Of a DNA stretch of 64,000 nucleotides, positions 1 through 8,700 are shown in pieces (the stretch's first letter is position 1; each line of letters opens with the position of its first letter). The notes below the pieces were generated by a model, which worked only from the letters and a program-made list of their open reading frames with translations, made no database searches and was not told the DNA's origin. Origin of the DNA: Actinomycetota bacterium (GTDB lineage Bacteria > Actinomycetota > UBA4738 > HRBIN12); NCBI GenBank assembly GCA_035697485.1, contig DASSCU010000005.1:183749-247748 (forward strand). The letters are read 5' to 3'. A program made the position numbers and the translations under genes.

Positions 1-846
1 ACGTTCCCCGACCTGGTGACGTGGGAGCGGGCGCAGGGGAGCCTGTTCCGCGGTTCGCAGGCGACGTCGAAGCTCGCGCGGCGGTCGCAGCTCGGCCCGA
101 TGTTCGTGCGACCGCGAGGTGGCGTGCAGCGGCTGACGGACGAGCTCGCGGGGCGCCTGGACGGACGGATCCGCACGAGCGCCGCGGTGACCTCCGTCGA
201 GAGCGGGGCGGTCGTGCTCGGTGGGAGCGACACGCTCGCTGCCGACGTGATCGTGCTCGCCACCCCGGCCCATGAGGCGTCGAGGCTCATCGTCGATGCG
301 GCGCCCGCCGTTGCCGCGGATCTCGCCGGTATCGCCTGCGCCTCGACCGGCGTGGTCTTGATGGTCTATGCCGAGGACACGCAGCCGGGGCTGCCCGACG
401 GCACCGGCTTCGTCGTGCCCAGAGGGAAGGCCCCCATGACCGCCGCGACGTGGCTCAGCAGCAAGTGGCCGAGTGAGGCCTTCGGCTCCCGGGCGGTCGT
501 GCGGTGCTACGTGGGCGCGGTCGGGGAGGAGGACGTGCTCGATGCCGACGACGCCGACATCGTGGAGGCGTGTGCGCGGCACCTCGCGGCCGCCGTGCGG
601 CTCCCCGACATGCCCGAGCAGGCCACGGTCGTGCGATGGCCGGCGTCGATGCCGCAGTACGAGGTGGGGCACCTCGACCGCGTGGCCCGCATCCGGGAGA
701 ACCTCCCTCCGGGTATCGTCGTCGTGGGCCAGCCCTACGACGGCGTGGGCGTGCCGGACTGCGTGCGTGCCGCCGACGAGGTGGCCGAGCGCCTGATCGC
801 CGCGAACGAGCACTCGCCGAGCGACCACGAGGAGACGGTGCCATGA
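1..846 (+). CDS. hemY: Protoporphyrinogen/coproporphyrinogen oxidase, C-terminal part (5' end outside window)
   Basis: The reading frame is open from the first base, so this is the last 281 residues of a longer flavoprotein (family about 450-480 aa). Visible features fit the HemY/CgoX family of FAD oxidases: a LFRGSQ segment, the motif FVRPRGGVQRLTDEL that precedes the second FAD-binding half, a DVIVLATPA strand, and the C-terminal GQPYDGVGVPDCVRAADE motif that closes the FAD site. The enzyme oxidises porphyrinogen to porphyrin. Its stop overlaps the ATG of hemQ (ATGA), and coupling to hemQ suggests the coproporphyrin-dependent branch, so the substrate is probably coproporphyrinogen III. Confidence 0.93.
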   Translation, partial: TFPDLVTWERAQGSLFRGSQATSKLARRSQLGPMFVRPRGGVQRLTDELAGRLDGRIRTSAAVTSVESGAVVLGGSDTLAADVIVLATPAHEASRLIVDAAPAVAADLAGIACASTGVVLMVYAEDTQPGLPDGTGFVVPRGKAPMTAATWLSSKWPSEAFGSRAVVRCYVGAVGEEDVLDADDADIVEACARHLAAAVRLPDMPEQATVVRWPASMPQYEVGHLDRVARIRENLPPGIVVVGQPYDGVGVPDCVRAADEVAERLIAANEHSPSDHEETVP

Positions 847-1529
847 CCGAGGAGCCGACCACGATCTACACGCTGTACCCGGTGTTCAGGGCGACGTCCG
901 CCTTCCGGGAGCGGCTCGCCGATGCCGACGACCTGCGCGACGCCGTCCAGGAGATCGAGAACCTCTACAAGGCGTGGGACGGCCGCGTCGACGTGCGGGG
1001 CACCTACTCCACGGTCGGGTTCCGGGCCGACGCCGACCTGATGCTGTGGATCGTCGGCCACACGCCGCAGGACGTGCAGCGGTTCCTCGTCGAGTTTCGG
1101 CGCACGCGCGCCGGCGGCCTGATGCACCTGTCGTGGACGTTCATGGGTGTCGTGAAGCCGGCCGAGTTCACGCCCGACCACCAGCCCGCGTTCGTGAAGG
1201 GTGTGCCGCCCGAGACGTTCCTCTGCGTCTACCCGTTCGTGCGCACGCCGGAGTGGTACCTGCTGCCGCGCGAGGAGCGAGGTGAGCTGCTGCGTGAACA
1301 CGGCGTCGTGGGCCGCGAGTACCCACAGGTGCTCGCCAACACCACGAGCGGGTTCGGCCTCGGCGACTGGGAGTGGATCCTCGCGTTCGAGGCCGAGCGG
1401 GCGGATCATCTCGTCGATGTGATCCGCGAGCTGCGCAACACCAGGGCCCGTCTCTACACGAAGGTCGAGATCCCGTTCGTCACGGGCATCCGCAAGCCCG
1501 TCGCGGAAGCGCTCGACGACCTCGTCTGA
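843..1529 (+). CDS. hemQ: Coproheme decarboxylase HemQ (ChdC), chlorite dismutase family
   Basis: A 228-residue protein of the chlorite-dismutase fold that decarboxylates coproheme III to heme b in the coproporphyrin-dependent pathway of Gram-positive bacteria. Tyr130 in the motif YPFVR matches the radical-forming catalytic tyrosine, and His153 in REHGVVGREY is the likely proximal haem ligand. The LANTTSGFGLGDWEWILAFE segment is typical of actinobacterial members. The ATG lies inside the stop of the oxidase gene (4 nt overlap), so the two are translationally coupled. A hairpin just downstream (1547-1571) probably ends the transcript. The identification is secure; the exact haem ligands are inferred from homologues. 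Confidence 0.95.
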   Translation: MTEEPTTIYTLYPVFRATSAFRERLADADDLRDAVQEIENLYKAWDGRVDVRGTYSTVGFRADADLMLWIVGHTPQDVQRFLVEFRRTRAGGLMHLSWTFMGVVKPAEFTPDHQPAFVKGVPPETFLCVYPFVRTPEWYLLPREERGELLREHGVVGREYPQVLANTTSGFGLGDWEWILAFEAERADHLVDVIRELRNTRARLYTKVEIPFVTGIRKPVAEALDDLV

Positions 1530-1546
1530 CCCCGCCGGAGAGCGTC

Positions 1547-1571
1547 GCAGTAGTCCAACATGGACTACTGC
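1547..1571. terminator. Hairpin between convergent hemQ and ppk2
   Basis: Perfect 11-bp inverted repeat (1547-1557 and 1561-1571) with a 3-nt loop, overlapping the ppk2 stop codon. It sits exactly between two convergent genes, so it is read as a bidirectional terminator. No clear T-run follows on either strand. Confidence 0.6.
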
Positions 1572-2419
1572 CGCTGCTTCCACTCGTCGAGCACCTCGTC
1601 GGCGTGGTCGGGCACGTAGGTGTACATCTCGCGCGGCGGCCGCACGTAGCCCTCGTCTCGTTGGCGTGGCGGCATCACGATCTCGGGGACGGGCCTCGGC
1701 TCGTAGGGGACCATCGAGAGCAGGTGCGAGATGCAGTTCAGTCGCGCCTTCTTCTTGTTGTCGGCGTCGACCACGTGCCAGGGCGCCTCGGGGATGTCGG
1801 TGTGCACGAACATCTCGTCCTTGGCGCGTGAGTAGTCGACCCACTTCGTGCGCGAGGACAGGTCGGTCTCGCTGAGCTTCCAGCGGCGGAGCGGGTCGTC
1901 GATGCGTTTGGCGAACCGGCGTTCTTGCTCCTCGTCGCTCACCGAGAACCAGTACTTGATCAGGATGATGCCGTCCTCGACGAGCAGCCGCTCGAAGATG
2001 GGCGTCTGCCGCAGGAAGCGGTAGTACTCGCCCTGGGTGCAGAACCCGAGCACCCGTTCCACGCCCGCGCGGTTGTACCAGCTGCGGTCGAAGAGCACGA
2101 TCTCGCCCGCCGCAGGGAGCTCCTCGATGTAGCGCTGGAAGTACCACTGGGAGCGCTCGCGGTCCGAGGGCTTGGGCAGCGCCACGTGGCGGGTGATGCG
2201 CGGGTTCGTGTGCTCGGTGATGCGCTTGATCGCTCCGCCCTTGCCCGCCGCGTCGCGCCCTTCGAAGATCGCAACGACCCGAGCCTTCGTGTCGGAGACC
2301 CACTGCTCCATCTTCACGAGCTCCTCCTGCAGCCGGAAGAGCTCACGCTCGTATACCTTGCTGGGGAACTTCGCCCTGCCAGAGCCTTCGCGTTCCATCG
2401 CCTCGGACATCGATCCCAC
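1565..2419 (-). CDS. ppk2: Polyphosphate kinase 2, class I
   Basis: A 284-residue P-loop kinase that transfers phosphate between polyphosphate and nucleoside diphosphates. Walker A is EGRDAAGKG (residues 53-61), Walker B is VLFDRSWYNRAG (around Asp111), and the lid and C-terminal signature includes HTDIPEAPWHVVDADNKKKA. The single domain and DRSWYNRAGVER motif point to the class I ADP/GDP-phosphorylating type. The ATG follows a GAGGTGGG ribosome site, and a TAGACT box lies about 30 nt upstream. It is divergent from the HlyIII gene with only 49 bp between the starts. Confidence 0.95.
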   Translation of the reverse strand: MGSMSEAMEREGSGRAKFPSKVYERELFRLQEELVKMEQWVSDTKARVVAIFEGRDAAGKGGAIKRITEHTNPRITRHVALPKPSDRERSQWYFQRYIEELPAAGEIVLFDRSWYNRAGVERVLGFCTQGEYYRFLRQTPIFERLLVEDGIILIKYWFSVSDEEQERRFAKRIDDPLRRWKLSETDLSSRTKWVDYSRAKDEMFVHTDIPEAPWHVVDADNKKKARLNCISHLLSMVPYEPRPVPEIVMPPRQRDEGYVRPPREMYTYVPDHADEVLDEWKQRQ

Positions 2420-2468
2420 CTCGTGCGTCGGTCGTGGCCCGAGTCTATGTGTCCTTTACCCTTTGGTG

Positions 2469-3176
2469 ATGCCGCCCTCGAACACCGACCCCGACGTGCT
2501 CGCCGACAAGGCGGCCCTGCGGGCGATCCCGATCCACGAGCGACCGAAGCCTCGCATGCGCGGCCGGCTGCACCAGGGGGCGTTCATCGTGTCGATCCCG
2601 GCCGGGTTGCTGCTCGTCCTGCTCGCACCCGACGCGCGCGCTCGTATCGCGACGGCGATCTACGCCGTCACGCTCACCGGCCTCTTCGGCGTGAGCGCGG
2701 CCTACCACCTCGGCGACTGGTCGGAGGCCGCGTACGCGCGCATGCGTCGGCTCGATCACTCGATGATCTTCGTGCTGATCGCGGGAACGTACACGCCGTA
2801 CTGCCTGCTGGTGTTGCAGGGCACGCTCGCGACCGTGGTGCTGGTCGCGGTGTGGGCCGGGGCGGCCGTCGGCGTCGCGACGAAGTTCTACAGGGTCGAC
2901 CTGCACGTGCTCTCGGGGTTCATGTACATCGGTCTCGGATGGCTGGTGGTGATCAGCCTGCCCGCGCTGCTGCGCGGGCTCGACACCGCCGAGACCGTGC
3001 TCGTCGTCGCCGGAGGCCTGCTGTACTCAGTCGGTGCCTTGGCGCTGGCCACGAACAAGCCGAACCCGTGGCCGCGCACCTTCGGCTACCACGAGGTCTG
3101 GCACACGGCGACGATCGCCGCGGCGGCGTGTCAGTACCTGTCGATCCTGCTGGTGGTGACCGGCCTTCGCGGTTAG
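2469..3176 (+). CDS. Hemolysin III / PAQR-family membrane protein
   Basis: A 235-residue protein with about seven membrane segments, member of the HlyIII/YqfA/PAQR family. Conserved elements: SAAYHLGDW, DHSMIFVLIAGTYTPYCL and the C-terminal GYHEVWHTATIAAAACQY, which carry the His/Asp residues of the family zinc site. Function in bacteria is poorly defined (membrane homeostasis has been proposed). A TACCCT box ends 6 nt before the ATG and there is no ribosome site, so the mRNA is probably leaderless. The stop overlaps the end of the convergent HAD gene by 4 nt. Confidence 0.9.
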   Translation: MPPSNTDPDVLADKAALRAIPIHERPKPRMRGRLHQGAFIVSIPAGLLLVLLAPDARARIATAIYAVTLTGLFGVSAAYHLGDWSEAAYARMRRLDHSMIFVLIAGTYTPYCLLVLQGTLATVVLVAVWAGAAVGVATKFYRVDLHVLSGFMYIGLGWLVVISLPALLRGLDTAETVLVVAGGLLYSVGALALATNKPNPWPRTFGYHEVWHTATIAAAACQYLSILLVVTGLRG

Positions 3177-3838
3177 GCACCCGGGTCGAGCAGCGGTTCG
3201 AGCGTCTCGATCGGCCGGTGGCCGTTGAGGTCGAACGGGCGGCCTTCCAGCGCCTCCTCCGGCCGCAGGATCAGGAACGTCTGCAGGCCGATCGCGGCGG
3301 CGCCGTCGCAGTAGCGGACCTGGTCGTCGACGAAGACCGAGCGCGCGGGGTCCGGGGCGCCCACGCGTGCGAGGGCCTCGCGGTAGATCTCGGGATCGGG
3401 CTTCATGACTCCGACCTCGAACGACAAGATCACGGCGTCGAACTCGGCTTCGAGCCCGAGCCGCGCGACGATCGGGCGGGTGTTGTGGGAGCAGTTGCTC
3501 ACGAGCGCCGTCGGCACCCCCCGGGCGCGCAACGCCCGCACGACCTCGAGGGAATCGTCGTACAGCCGCACCGAGGCGCCCATGCGGTCTTCCAACGTGA
3601 GGATCTCGGCGATCAGCTCCGGGGTGAACGAGACGTCGGCGGCCTCGAGCACCGCGATGAGCTCGGCCTCGGTATCGGGGTACGCACCGACGCTGCGGGC
3701 CGGGCGGGTACGACTGAACGCCTGCCCCATCGCCTCGAGGGTGACGCCGAGGCGGTCGGCGAGCCGGCCCTGCCACGAGTGCCAGTCGCTCCAGACGAGC
3801 GTGTCGTAAAGGTCGAGCAGCACCGCATCGTAGGTCAC
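3173..3838 (-). CDS. HAD-superfamily hydrolase
   Basis: A 221-residue haloacid-dehalogenase-type hydrolase. Motif I is DLYDT near the N-terminus (nucleophile Asp9, acid Asp12), motif II is the LVSNCSHN strand, motif III lysine is in GVMKPDPEIY, and motif IV is SVFVDDQVRYCDGAAAIG. An alpha-helical cap follows motif I, as in phosphoglycolate-phosphatase-like members. The substrate cannot be told. The start is GTG; a TAGGCT box ends 7 nt before it with no ribosome site, suggesting a leaderless transcript. It converges with the HlyIII gene and lies downstream of the helicase on the same strand. Confidence 0.88.
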   Translation of the reverse strand: MTYDAVLLDLYDTLVWSDWHSWQGRLADRLGVTLEAMGQAFSRTRPARSVGAYPDTEAELIAVLEAADVSFTPELIAEILTLEDRMGASVRLYDDSLEVVRALRARGVPTALVSNCSHNTRPIVARLGLEAEFDAVILSFEVGVMKPDPEIYREALARVGAPDPARSVFVDDQVRYCDGAAAIGLQTFLILRPEEALEGRPFDLNGHRPIETLEPLLDPGA

Positions 3839-3864
3839 GCCCGCAAGCCTAGCGAGGCTCGCCG

Positions 3865-5913
3865 CTACTCCGTCCAGAGGCCGGCGAGGTAGGTGTCGAC
3901 GTCGGCCACCGCCGAGCCGAGGCCGACCACGTCGTCATCGCACGCGTCGACGGCGGGACCGATCTCGTCGAACGTCGCGCGAACGCCGGACGGCTCGAGG
4001 AAGCGGGAGAGCTGCGAGTAGGAGTGTGGGTCGCCCTTGGGTCGGCGGTAGTAGCGCATCGGCCAGTAGACGTGCAGCGCGTCGCGCGCCCGGGTCATCG
4101 CGACGTAGAGCAGCCGACGCTCCTCCTCGATCTCGTCGTCGTCGCCGGTGGCCATGTCGCTCGGGATCATGCCGTCGGCCGCGTGGATCACGTGCACGAC
4201 GTCCCACTCGAGCCCCTTGGCCGAGTGGATCGTCGAGAGCACCAGCCAGTCCTCGTCGAGGAGCGGAGGGCCGGCGAGGTCGCCGGTCGACGACGGCGGA
4301 TCGAGCGTGAGCTCCGCGAGGAACCGCTGTCGAGCCTCGTAACCGGCGGCGAGCGCCGCGAGCTGGTCGAGATCGCGGAGCCGGGCGGCCGCCGTGTCGT
4401 AACGCCGGGCGAGGACGGGCGCGAGGAAACCGCGCAGCCGCTCGATCTGGGCGGCGGGCGTGAGCACGGTCTCGTCGGCACATCCGCGGAGCGCGGAGCG
4501 CAGCTCCTGCACGCCGTCCAGCGCCGCCTTCGGCACCTCGACCGGTTCGTCGAGGAAGCGGGTGAGCGGAGACGAGGGCCGGTCGTCGGCTCGCACGCCG
4601 ATCTCCTGCATCAGTCGCCTCGCCGTCGCGGGGCCCATGCCCTCGGGCAGCTGCAGCGTGCGGAACCACGCCACCTCGTCCTGCGGGTTCTCGAGCACCC
4701 GCAGGATCGCGAGTGTGTCCTTCACGTGGGCGGCTTCCATGAACTTCAGGCCGCCGTACTTCACGAACGGGATGTTGCGGCGCGTGAGCTCGACCTCGAG
4801 CTGGTCGCAGTGGTGGGCCGCACGGAACAGGACGACCTGCTCCTTGAGCGGCACACCCTCCTCGCGGTGAGCCAGCACGGCCGCGCAGACGGCATCGCTC
4901 TGCTCGGCCTCGTCGAGACAGGTGCGCAGCGTCGGCGCGAGATCGCCGCGCCGTGCCGACCACAGCGTCTTCTCGTGACGCTGCGGGCTGAGCGCGATCA
5001 CTGAATTCGACGAGGCGAGGATCGGCGGTGTCGATCGGTAGTTCTGCTCGAGCCGGATGATCGTGGCCTCGGGGAACCTCGAGGGGAACTCCAGGATGTT
5101 GCGCACCGTCGCCGCACGGAACCCGTAGATCGCCTGCGCGTCGTCACCGACGACCGTCAGGTTGCGCGGGGTGCCTTCGGGTCGGAGCCCCGCGAGGATG
5201 TCGGCCTGCAGCGCGTTCGTGTCCTGGTACTCGTCGACGAGCACGTGGTCGAACATCTCCGACACCGGACCGCGGGTGGCCTCGCTCGTGACGAGCGCCT
5301 TCCAGAACAGCAGCAGGTCGTCGTAGTCGAGCGTGTGCTGCGACCGCTTGCGCTCGGTGTAGGCGCCGAAGATCTCTCGGATGCCGTCGCCCTCGTCGAG
5401 GCACCAGGGGTAGTGGCGCTTCAGCACGTCGGCGAGCCGCTCGCCGGCGTTCACGGTGCGGGAGTAGATGCCGGCGAGCGTCTCCTTGCGCGGGAAGCGT
5501 CGGTCCCGGCCGCTGAAGCCGAGATCGTCGCGGAGCAAGTTCATCACGTCGGCGGCGTCGGCCTGGTCGAGCACCGTGAACGACGGGTCGAGGCCGAGCG
5601 CGCGACCGTGCAGGCGCAGCAGCCGGTTGCCGATCGCGTGGAACGTTCCGCCCCAGATGCGTGATGCGTCGACGCCGGGCAGGTCGTGCTCGCCGGCGAT
5701 GCGCTCGGCCCGCGAGGTCATCTCCCGCGCCGAGCGACGGCTGAACGTGAGCAGCAGCAACCGCTCGGGCCGCACGCCCTGGGTGAGTAACCATGCGACG
5801 CGCGAGGCGAGCGTGGTGGTCTTGCCGGTGCCTGCCCCGGCCACGATCAGCAGCGGCCCCTCACCGTGGGCCGCTGCCGATCGTTGCGCGTCGTTCAGCG
5901 CATCTCCGAACAT
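3865..5913 (-). CDS. UvrD/PcrA-type superfamily 1 DNA helicase
   Basis: A 682-residue ATP-dependent 3'-5' DNA helicase. Motifs in order: Q-motif LNDAQRSA, Walker A GAGTGKT (residues 26-32), LLTFSRRSAREM (Ia), HVLVDEYQDTNALQ (II), GDDAQAIYGFR (III), LEQNYRST (IV), STIHSAKGLEWDVVHVI (V) and RRLLYVAMTRARDAL (VI). It is shorter at the C-terminus than UvrD/PcrA (about 720-780 aa) and diverges in the 1B/2B regions, so it resembles the additional UvrD-like helicases common in actinobacteria rather than housekeeping PcrA. Likely roles are repair or recombination; no partner gene is adjacent. Confidence 0.92.
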   Translation of the reverse strand: MFGDALNDAQRSAAAHGEGPLLIVAGAGTGKTTTLASRVAWLLTQGVRPERLLLLTFSRRSAREMTSRAERIAGEHDLPGVDASRIWGGTFHAIGNRLLRLHGRALGLDPSFTVLDQADAADVMNLLRDDLGFSGRDRRFPRKETLAGIYSRTVNAGERLADVLKRHYPWCLDEGDGIREIFGAYTERKRSQHTLDYDDLLLFWKALVTSEATRGPVSEMFDHVLVDEYQDTNALQADILAGLRPEGTPRNLTVVGDDAQAIYGFRAATVRNILEFPSRFPEATIIRLEQNYRSTPPILASSNSVIALSPQRHEKTLWSARRGDLAPTLRTCLDEAEQSDAVCAAVLAHREEGVPLKEQVVLFRAAHHCDQLEVELTRRNIPFVKYGGLKFMEAAHVKDTLAILRVLENPQDEVAWFRTLQLPEGMGPATARRLMQEIGVRADDRPSSPLTRFLDEPVEVPKAALDGVQELRSALRGCADETVLTPAAQIERLRGFLAPVLARRYDTAAARLRDLDQLAALAAGYEARQRFLAELTLDPPSSTGDLAGPPLLDEDWLVLSTIHSAKGLEWDVVHVIHAADGMIPSDMATGDDDEIEEERRLLYVAMTRARDALHVYWPMRYYRRPKGDPHSYSQLSRFLEPSGVRATFDEIGPAVDACDDDVVGLGSAVADVDTYLAGLWTE

Positions 5914-6047
5914 GTGTTCGAGGATGCTACACCCTCAGCTGCTCAGCACCAGGAAGAGGTCGAAGCCGTGTCGGTCTTCGTCTTCTCGGTCAGACGCTTC
6001 GGCACCCCGCCCCCGACGATGTGACACGGCCGCCGAACCCGACGACC

Positions 6048-6740
6048 ATGGCGTGCGTGATGGAGCGCGAAGGCGAGGGGCCGCGGATCGAGGTTCGGGA
6101 GCACGGTCCGTACGTCGTCCGCGGCGGTGTGCCGCTCGGCCGCACGGCCCAGGTCGAGACCGAGTTCGGGGAGCCGGTGGGCTGGGTGCCCGACGAGCCC
6201 GTCGACGACCCCGAGGAGAGCTACGAGCTCTGTCGGTGCGGTCGATCGAACGACAAGCCCTTCTGCGACGGGAGCCACGAGACCGCCGACTTCGACGGCA
6301 CCGAGACCGCCGCCCGTTCGACGATCGCCGAACGCCGGTTCGAGTTCCCGGCCGGTGACGGCACGGTGAGCTTCGACCTCGCCACCTGCGAGCACGCGGG
6401 CTACTGCGGCGACCGATTCACGAACTGGCGCCGACTGGCCCGGCAGGCCGACGACCCCGCCGTGCGGGAACGACTGATGCAGATGGTGCGTCTCTGCCCG
6501 TCGGGTGCCCTGGAGATCCGACCGGAAGCCGACGGCGAGCAGCTGGAGCCCGCCCTGCCCGTGAGCATCGGGGTCGTGCGCGACGGGCCGTACTGGGTCC
6601 GGGGGCGCATCCCAGTGACGGGCGCCGACGGGGAGGCCTACGAGGTACGCAACCGGATCACCCTCTGTCGGTGCGGACGTTCCGCGAACAAGCCGTTCTG
6701 CGACGGTTCCCACGTGCATGCCGGGTTCCGGGACGGATGA
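6048..6740 (+). CDS. Two CDGSH iron-sulfur modules with a central ferredoxin-like domain
   Basis: A 230-residue protein with two mitoNEET-type CDGSH modules: Cys62, Cys64, Cys73, His77 and Cys207, Cys209, Cys218, His222, each expected to hold a [2Fe-2S] cluster with three Cys and one His. Between them (about 95-160) is a divergent ferredoxin-like domain with Cys114, Cys120 and Cys150 (ATCEHAGYC and VRLCPSGALE), the arrangement seen in proteins with the divergent 4Fe-4S mono-cluster domain. Probably a soluble electron-transfer or redox-sensing protein. ATG at 6048 is chosen; in-frame GTG 6057 and ATG 6060 are alternatives. Its stop overlaps the next gene by 4 nt. Confidence 0.85.
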   Translation: MACVMEREGEGPRIEVREHGPYVVRGGVPLGRTAQVETEFGEPVGWVPDEPVDDPEESYELCRCGRSNDKPFCDGSHETADFDGTETAARSTIAERRFEFPAGDGTVSFDLATCEHAGYCGDRFTNWRRLARQADDPAVRERLMQMVRLCPSGALEIRPEADGEQLEPALPVSIGVVRDGPYWVRGRIPVTGADGEAYEVRNRITLCRCGRSANKPFCDGSHVHAGFRDG

Positions 6741-7195
6741 GCGACGGGGGTCCCGCCATCCGGGTCGTGCGTGGCGGCCCCTTGGTCGTGGAAGGCTCCG
6801 CGCCGCTCACGCGGCTCGAACGCGATGGCGGCGGCTGGGTCCTGTCTCCCGCCCTCGACACCAGCGACGTGTACGCCCTCTGCCGATGCGGCGACTCCTC
6901 GACCCTGCCGTTCTGCGACCGTGACGAGCCGTACGGATGCTTCGACGAGGAAGCTCCGTCGGGAGGGCTCGTGAAGCCGTTCGGCTGGGAGCTTCCGGAT
7001 GGAACACGGCCTGAGATCGCCCTCAAGCCGAACGGTCCGGTCCGCGTGGCGGGCGGGGTGCCGGTCCGCGACGACTCGTCCGGCGCGGCCGTCGACGCCG
7101 GCGAGCGCGTCTCGCTCTGCCGTTGTGGCGCGTCCCGATGTCAGCCGCGGTGCGACGGCTCCCACAAGATCGTCGGGTACCGAGAGCCGCGCTGA
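6737..7195 (+). CDS. Second CDGSH iron-sulfur protein, one module degenerate
   Basis: A 152-residue protein encoded in an ATGA overlap with the preceding gene. The C-terminal module is complete (Cys128, Cys130, Cys139, His143, CDGSH). The N-terminal module keeps Cys49, Cys51 and Cys60 but reads CDRDEP where CDGSH is expected, so the histidine ligand is missing and a cluster, if bound, would need another ligand such as the nearby Asp/Glu or Cys68. Each module is preceded by a strand-rich GPLVVEG / GPVRVAGGVPV unit like those in the partner protein, pointing to internal duplication. The two genes together carry four modules and probably act in one complex. Confidence 0.83.
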   Translation: MSDGGPAIRVVRGGPLVVEGSAPLTRLERDGGGWVLSPALDTSDVYALCRCGDSSTLPFCDRDEPYGCFDEEAPSGGLVKPFGWELPDGTRPEIALKPNGPVRVAGGVPVRDDSSGAAVDAGERVSLCRCGASRCQPRCDGSHKIVGYREPR

Positions 7196-7206
7196 CGCTT
7201 GGGGAT

Positions 7207-7725
7207 TCAGGCCTCGGAGCCGACCAGACCGAGGCGTTCGAGCAGCCCCGCCGGGAGCACGTGACAGTAGGGCGTGTGCCCGTTCTGCTCGTAGTACCGC
7301 TGGTGGTAGGGCTCGGCGGCGTAGAACGGCCCTGCATCGGTGATCTCGGTCGCGATCGGACGCTCGAAGCTCGCCTGCGCGCGGTCCCTGGAGGCCTCGG
7401 CAGCCGCCCGCTGCTCGGGCGAGTGCGTGAAGATCGCGCTGCGGTACTGCGCGCCGACGTCCGGCCCTTGCCGGTTCACCTGGGTCGGGTCGTGCATCGC
7501 CCAGAACACCTCGAGCAACTGCTCGTAGCTCACGGTCTCCGAATCGAACTCGACCTGCACCACCTCGGCATGGCCGGTCGTGCCGGTGCAGACGAGCCGG
7601 TAGTCGGGGTCCGCGACGAAGCCTCCGGCGTAGCCGGAGACGGCCTCGGTCACGCCCGGCACCTGCCGAAACACCCACTCGACGCCCCAGAAGCATCCGG
7701 CTCCGAACGTGGCGATCTCGCGCAT
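7207..7725 (-). CDS. msrA: Peptide-methionine (S)-S-oxide reductase MsrA
   Basis: A 172-residue enzyme that reduces methionine-S-sulfoxide in proteins. The catalytic Cys11 lies in [10 protein letters not shown]. Other family features are [17 protein letters not shown] and the HDPTQ...[13 protein letters not shown] block. The C-terminal [17 protein letters not shown] has a Cys that may act as resolving residue. The ATG follows a strong GAGGAGG site. It stands alone, convergent with the CDGSH genes, which also suggests a redox or repair setting. Confidence 0.96.
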   Translation of the reverse strand: MREIATFGAGCFWGVEWVFRQVPGVTEAVSGYAGGFVADPDYRLVCTGTTGHAEVVQVEFDSETVSYEQLLEVFWAMHDPTQVNRQGPDVGAQYRSAIFTHSPEQRAAAEASRDRAQASFERPIATEITDAGPFYAAEPYHQRYYEQNGHTPYCHVLPAGLLERLGLVGSEA

Positions 7726-7767
7726 GGTGGACCTCCTCGGCTGGTTGGCACGGGCACTACCATCGTC

Positions 7768-8700
7768 TCAGTCGTGCGGTGTTCCGTTACGCGCGTGGTT
7801 CCGGTCCCACAGGGTCACGTTCAGGACGGCCCCCGCGACGACGGCCCTTCCCGAGAAGTACAGCCACGCCAGGGCCGCCACGGCGACCCCCAGGGACCCG
7901 TACGTCGAGGATGCCCGTTCGAAGCGACCAGGCAGGTAGAGAACGCTCACCATGTGCAACAGCTCGACCACGGTGCCGACGAGCAGCGCACCGGGCACGA
8001 GCGCTCGAACCGGCACATCGTCGGGGCGCGGCAGCATCGACGAGGCCAGGGTCCAGAACGCGCCGATCACGACGATGCTCACGGCCATGCCGATCAGGCC
8101 GAAGCCGAGCGACCGATCCCGGAGCCAGCTGACCATCGGGAACACGAACGCGATGCCGGCCATCAGCCCCGAGACCGCCACCACCGCGCGCGCCGTCCAG
8201 GTGATCGGCGGGACCGGGCGGATCCCCCACGCGAGGGCGTGCACGGCGCGAAGGGAGACGGCGAGAGACCGAGATGCCCAGACGAGCGCGATCAGACCGA
8301 TGCTCAGGGCCAGCCACCGGCCACGACCCGACGCCTCGAGGGCCTGGCTCACGGAGCCCGTGATGAACGCGGTCACACCCAGGTCGTCGGCCAGGCCCGC
8401 GGCCTCGGACGGGTCTGCTGCAGAGTAGAAGCCGAACACCGACACGAAGACCACGGCGAGCGGAACGATCCAGAGGAACATGCGGAAGGCGACCGCGCTC
8501 GCGAGAAGGCCGCCCGCCAGCAGGCGATCGCGGCTGATCACTTGGAACCCCGCATCGATCAGCGGATGGTCGACGCGGGCGGCTTCCAGCCTCGCGGAGC
8601 CCTCGCTCAGCGAGGCCCGGAGTCGGTCGCGGGCTCCGCGCTCGGGTGGCGGGTCGGACCCCGGCAGGTCGGACCCCGGCAGGTCGGGCGTTCCGCTCAC
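7768..8700 (-). CDS. YihY/BrkB-family inner-membrane protein
   Basis: A 310-residue membrane protein with about six transmembrane segments and the YihY/BrkB family layout (for example LLASAVAFRMFLWIVPLAVVF and the C-terminal YGSLGVAVAALAWLYFSGRAVVAGAVLNV). The family was once called ribonuclease BN in error; its function is unknown, possibly transport. The N-terminus contains a short in-frame repeat (LPGSD twice). The GTG start overlaps the stop of the upstream zinc-ribbon membrane gene (GTGA), so the two form an operon. Confidence 0.88.
   Translation of the reverse strand: MSGTPDLPGSDLPGSDPPPERGARDRLRASLSEGSARLEAARVDHPLIDAGFQVISRDRLLAGGLLASAVAFRMFLWIVPLAVVFVSVFGFYSAADPSEAAGLADDLGVTAFITGSVSQALEASGRGRWLALSIGLIALVWASRSLAVSLRAVHALAWGIRPVPPITWTARAVVAVSGLMAGIAFVFPMVSWLRDRSLGFGLIGMAVSIVVIGAFWTLASSMLPRPDDVPVRALVPGALLVGTVVELLHMVSVLYLPGRFERASSTYGSLGVAVAALAWLYFSGRAVVAGAVLNVTLWDRNHARNGTPHD

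Noticed and set aside
735..2303. Long minus-strand open frame of 522 codons across hemQ and ppk2
   Set aside because: Its translation is Arg/Ala/Gly/His-rich shadow sequence without motifs, and both genes in the other frames are well supported.
8640..8700. Short tandem repeat at the start of the YihY gene as a mobile or CRISPR-like repeat
   Set aside because: It is a two-unit in-frame repeat coding for LPGSD within the protein; nothing else repeats nearby.
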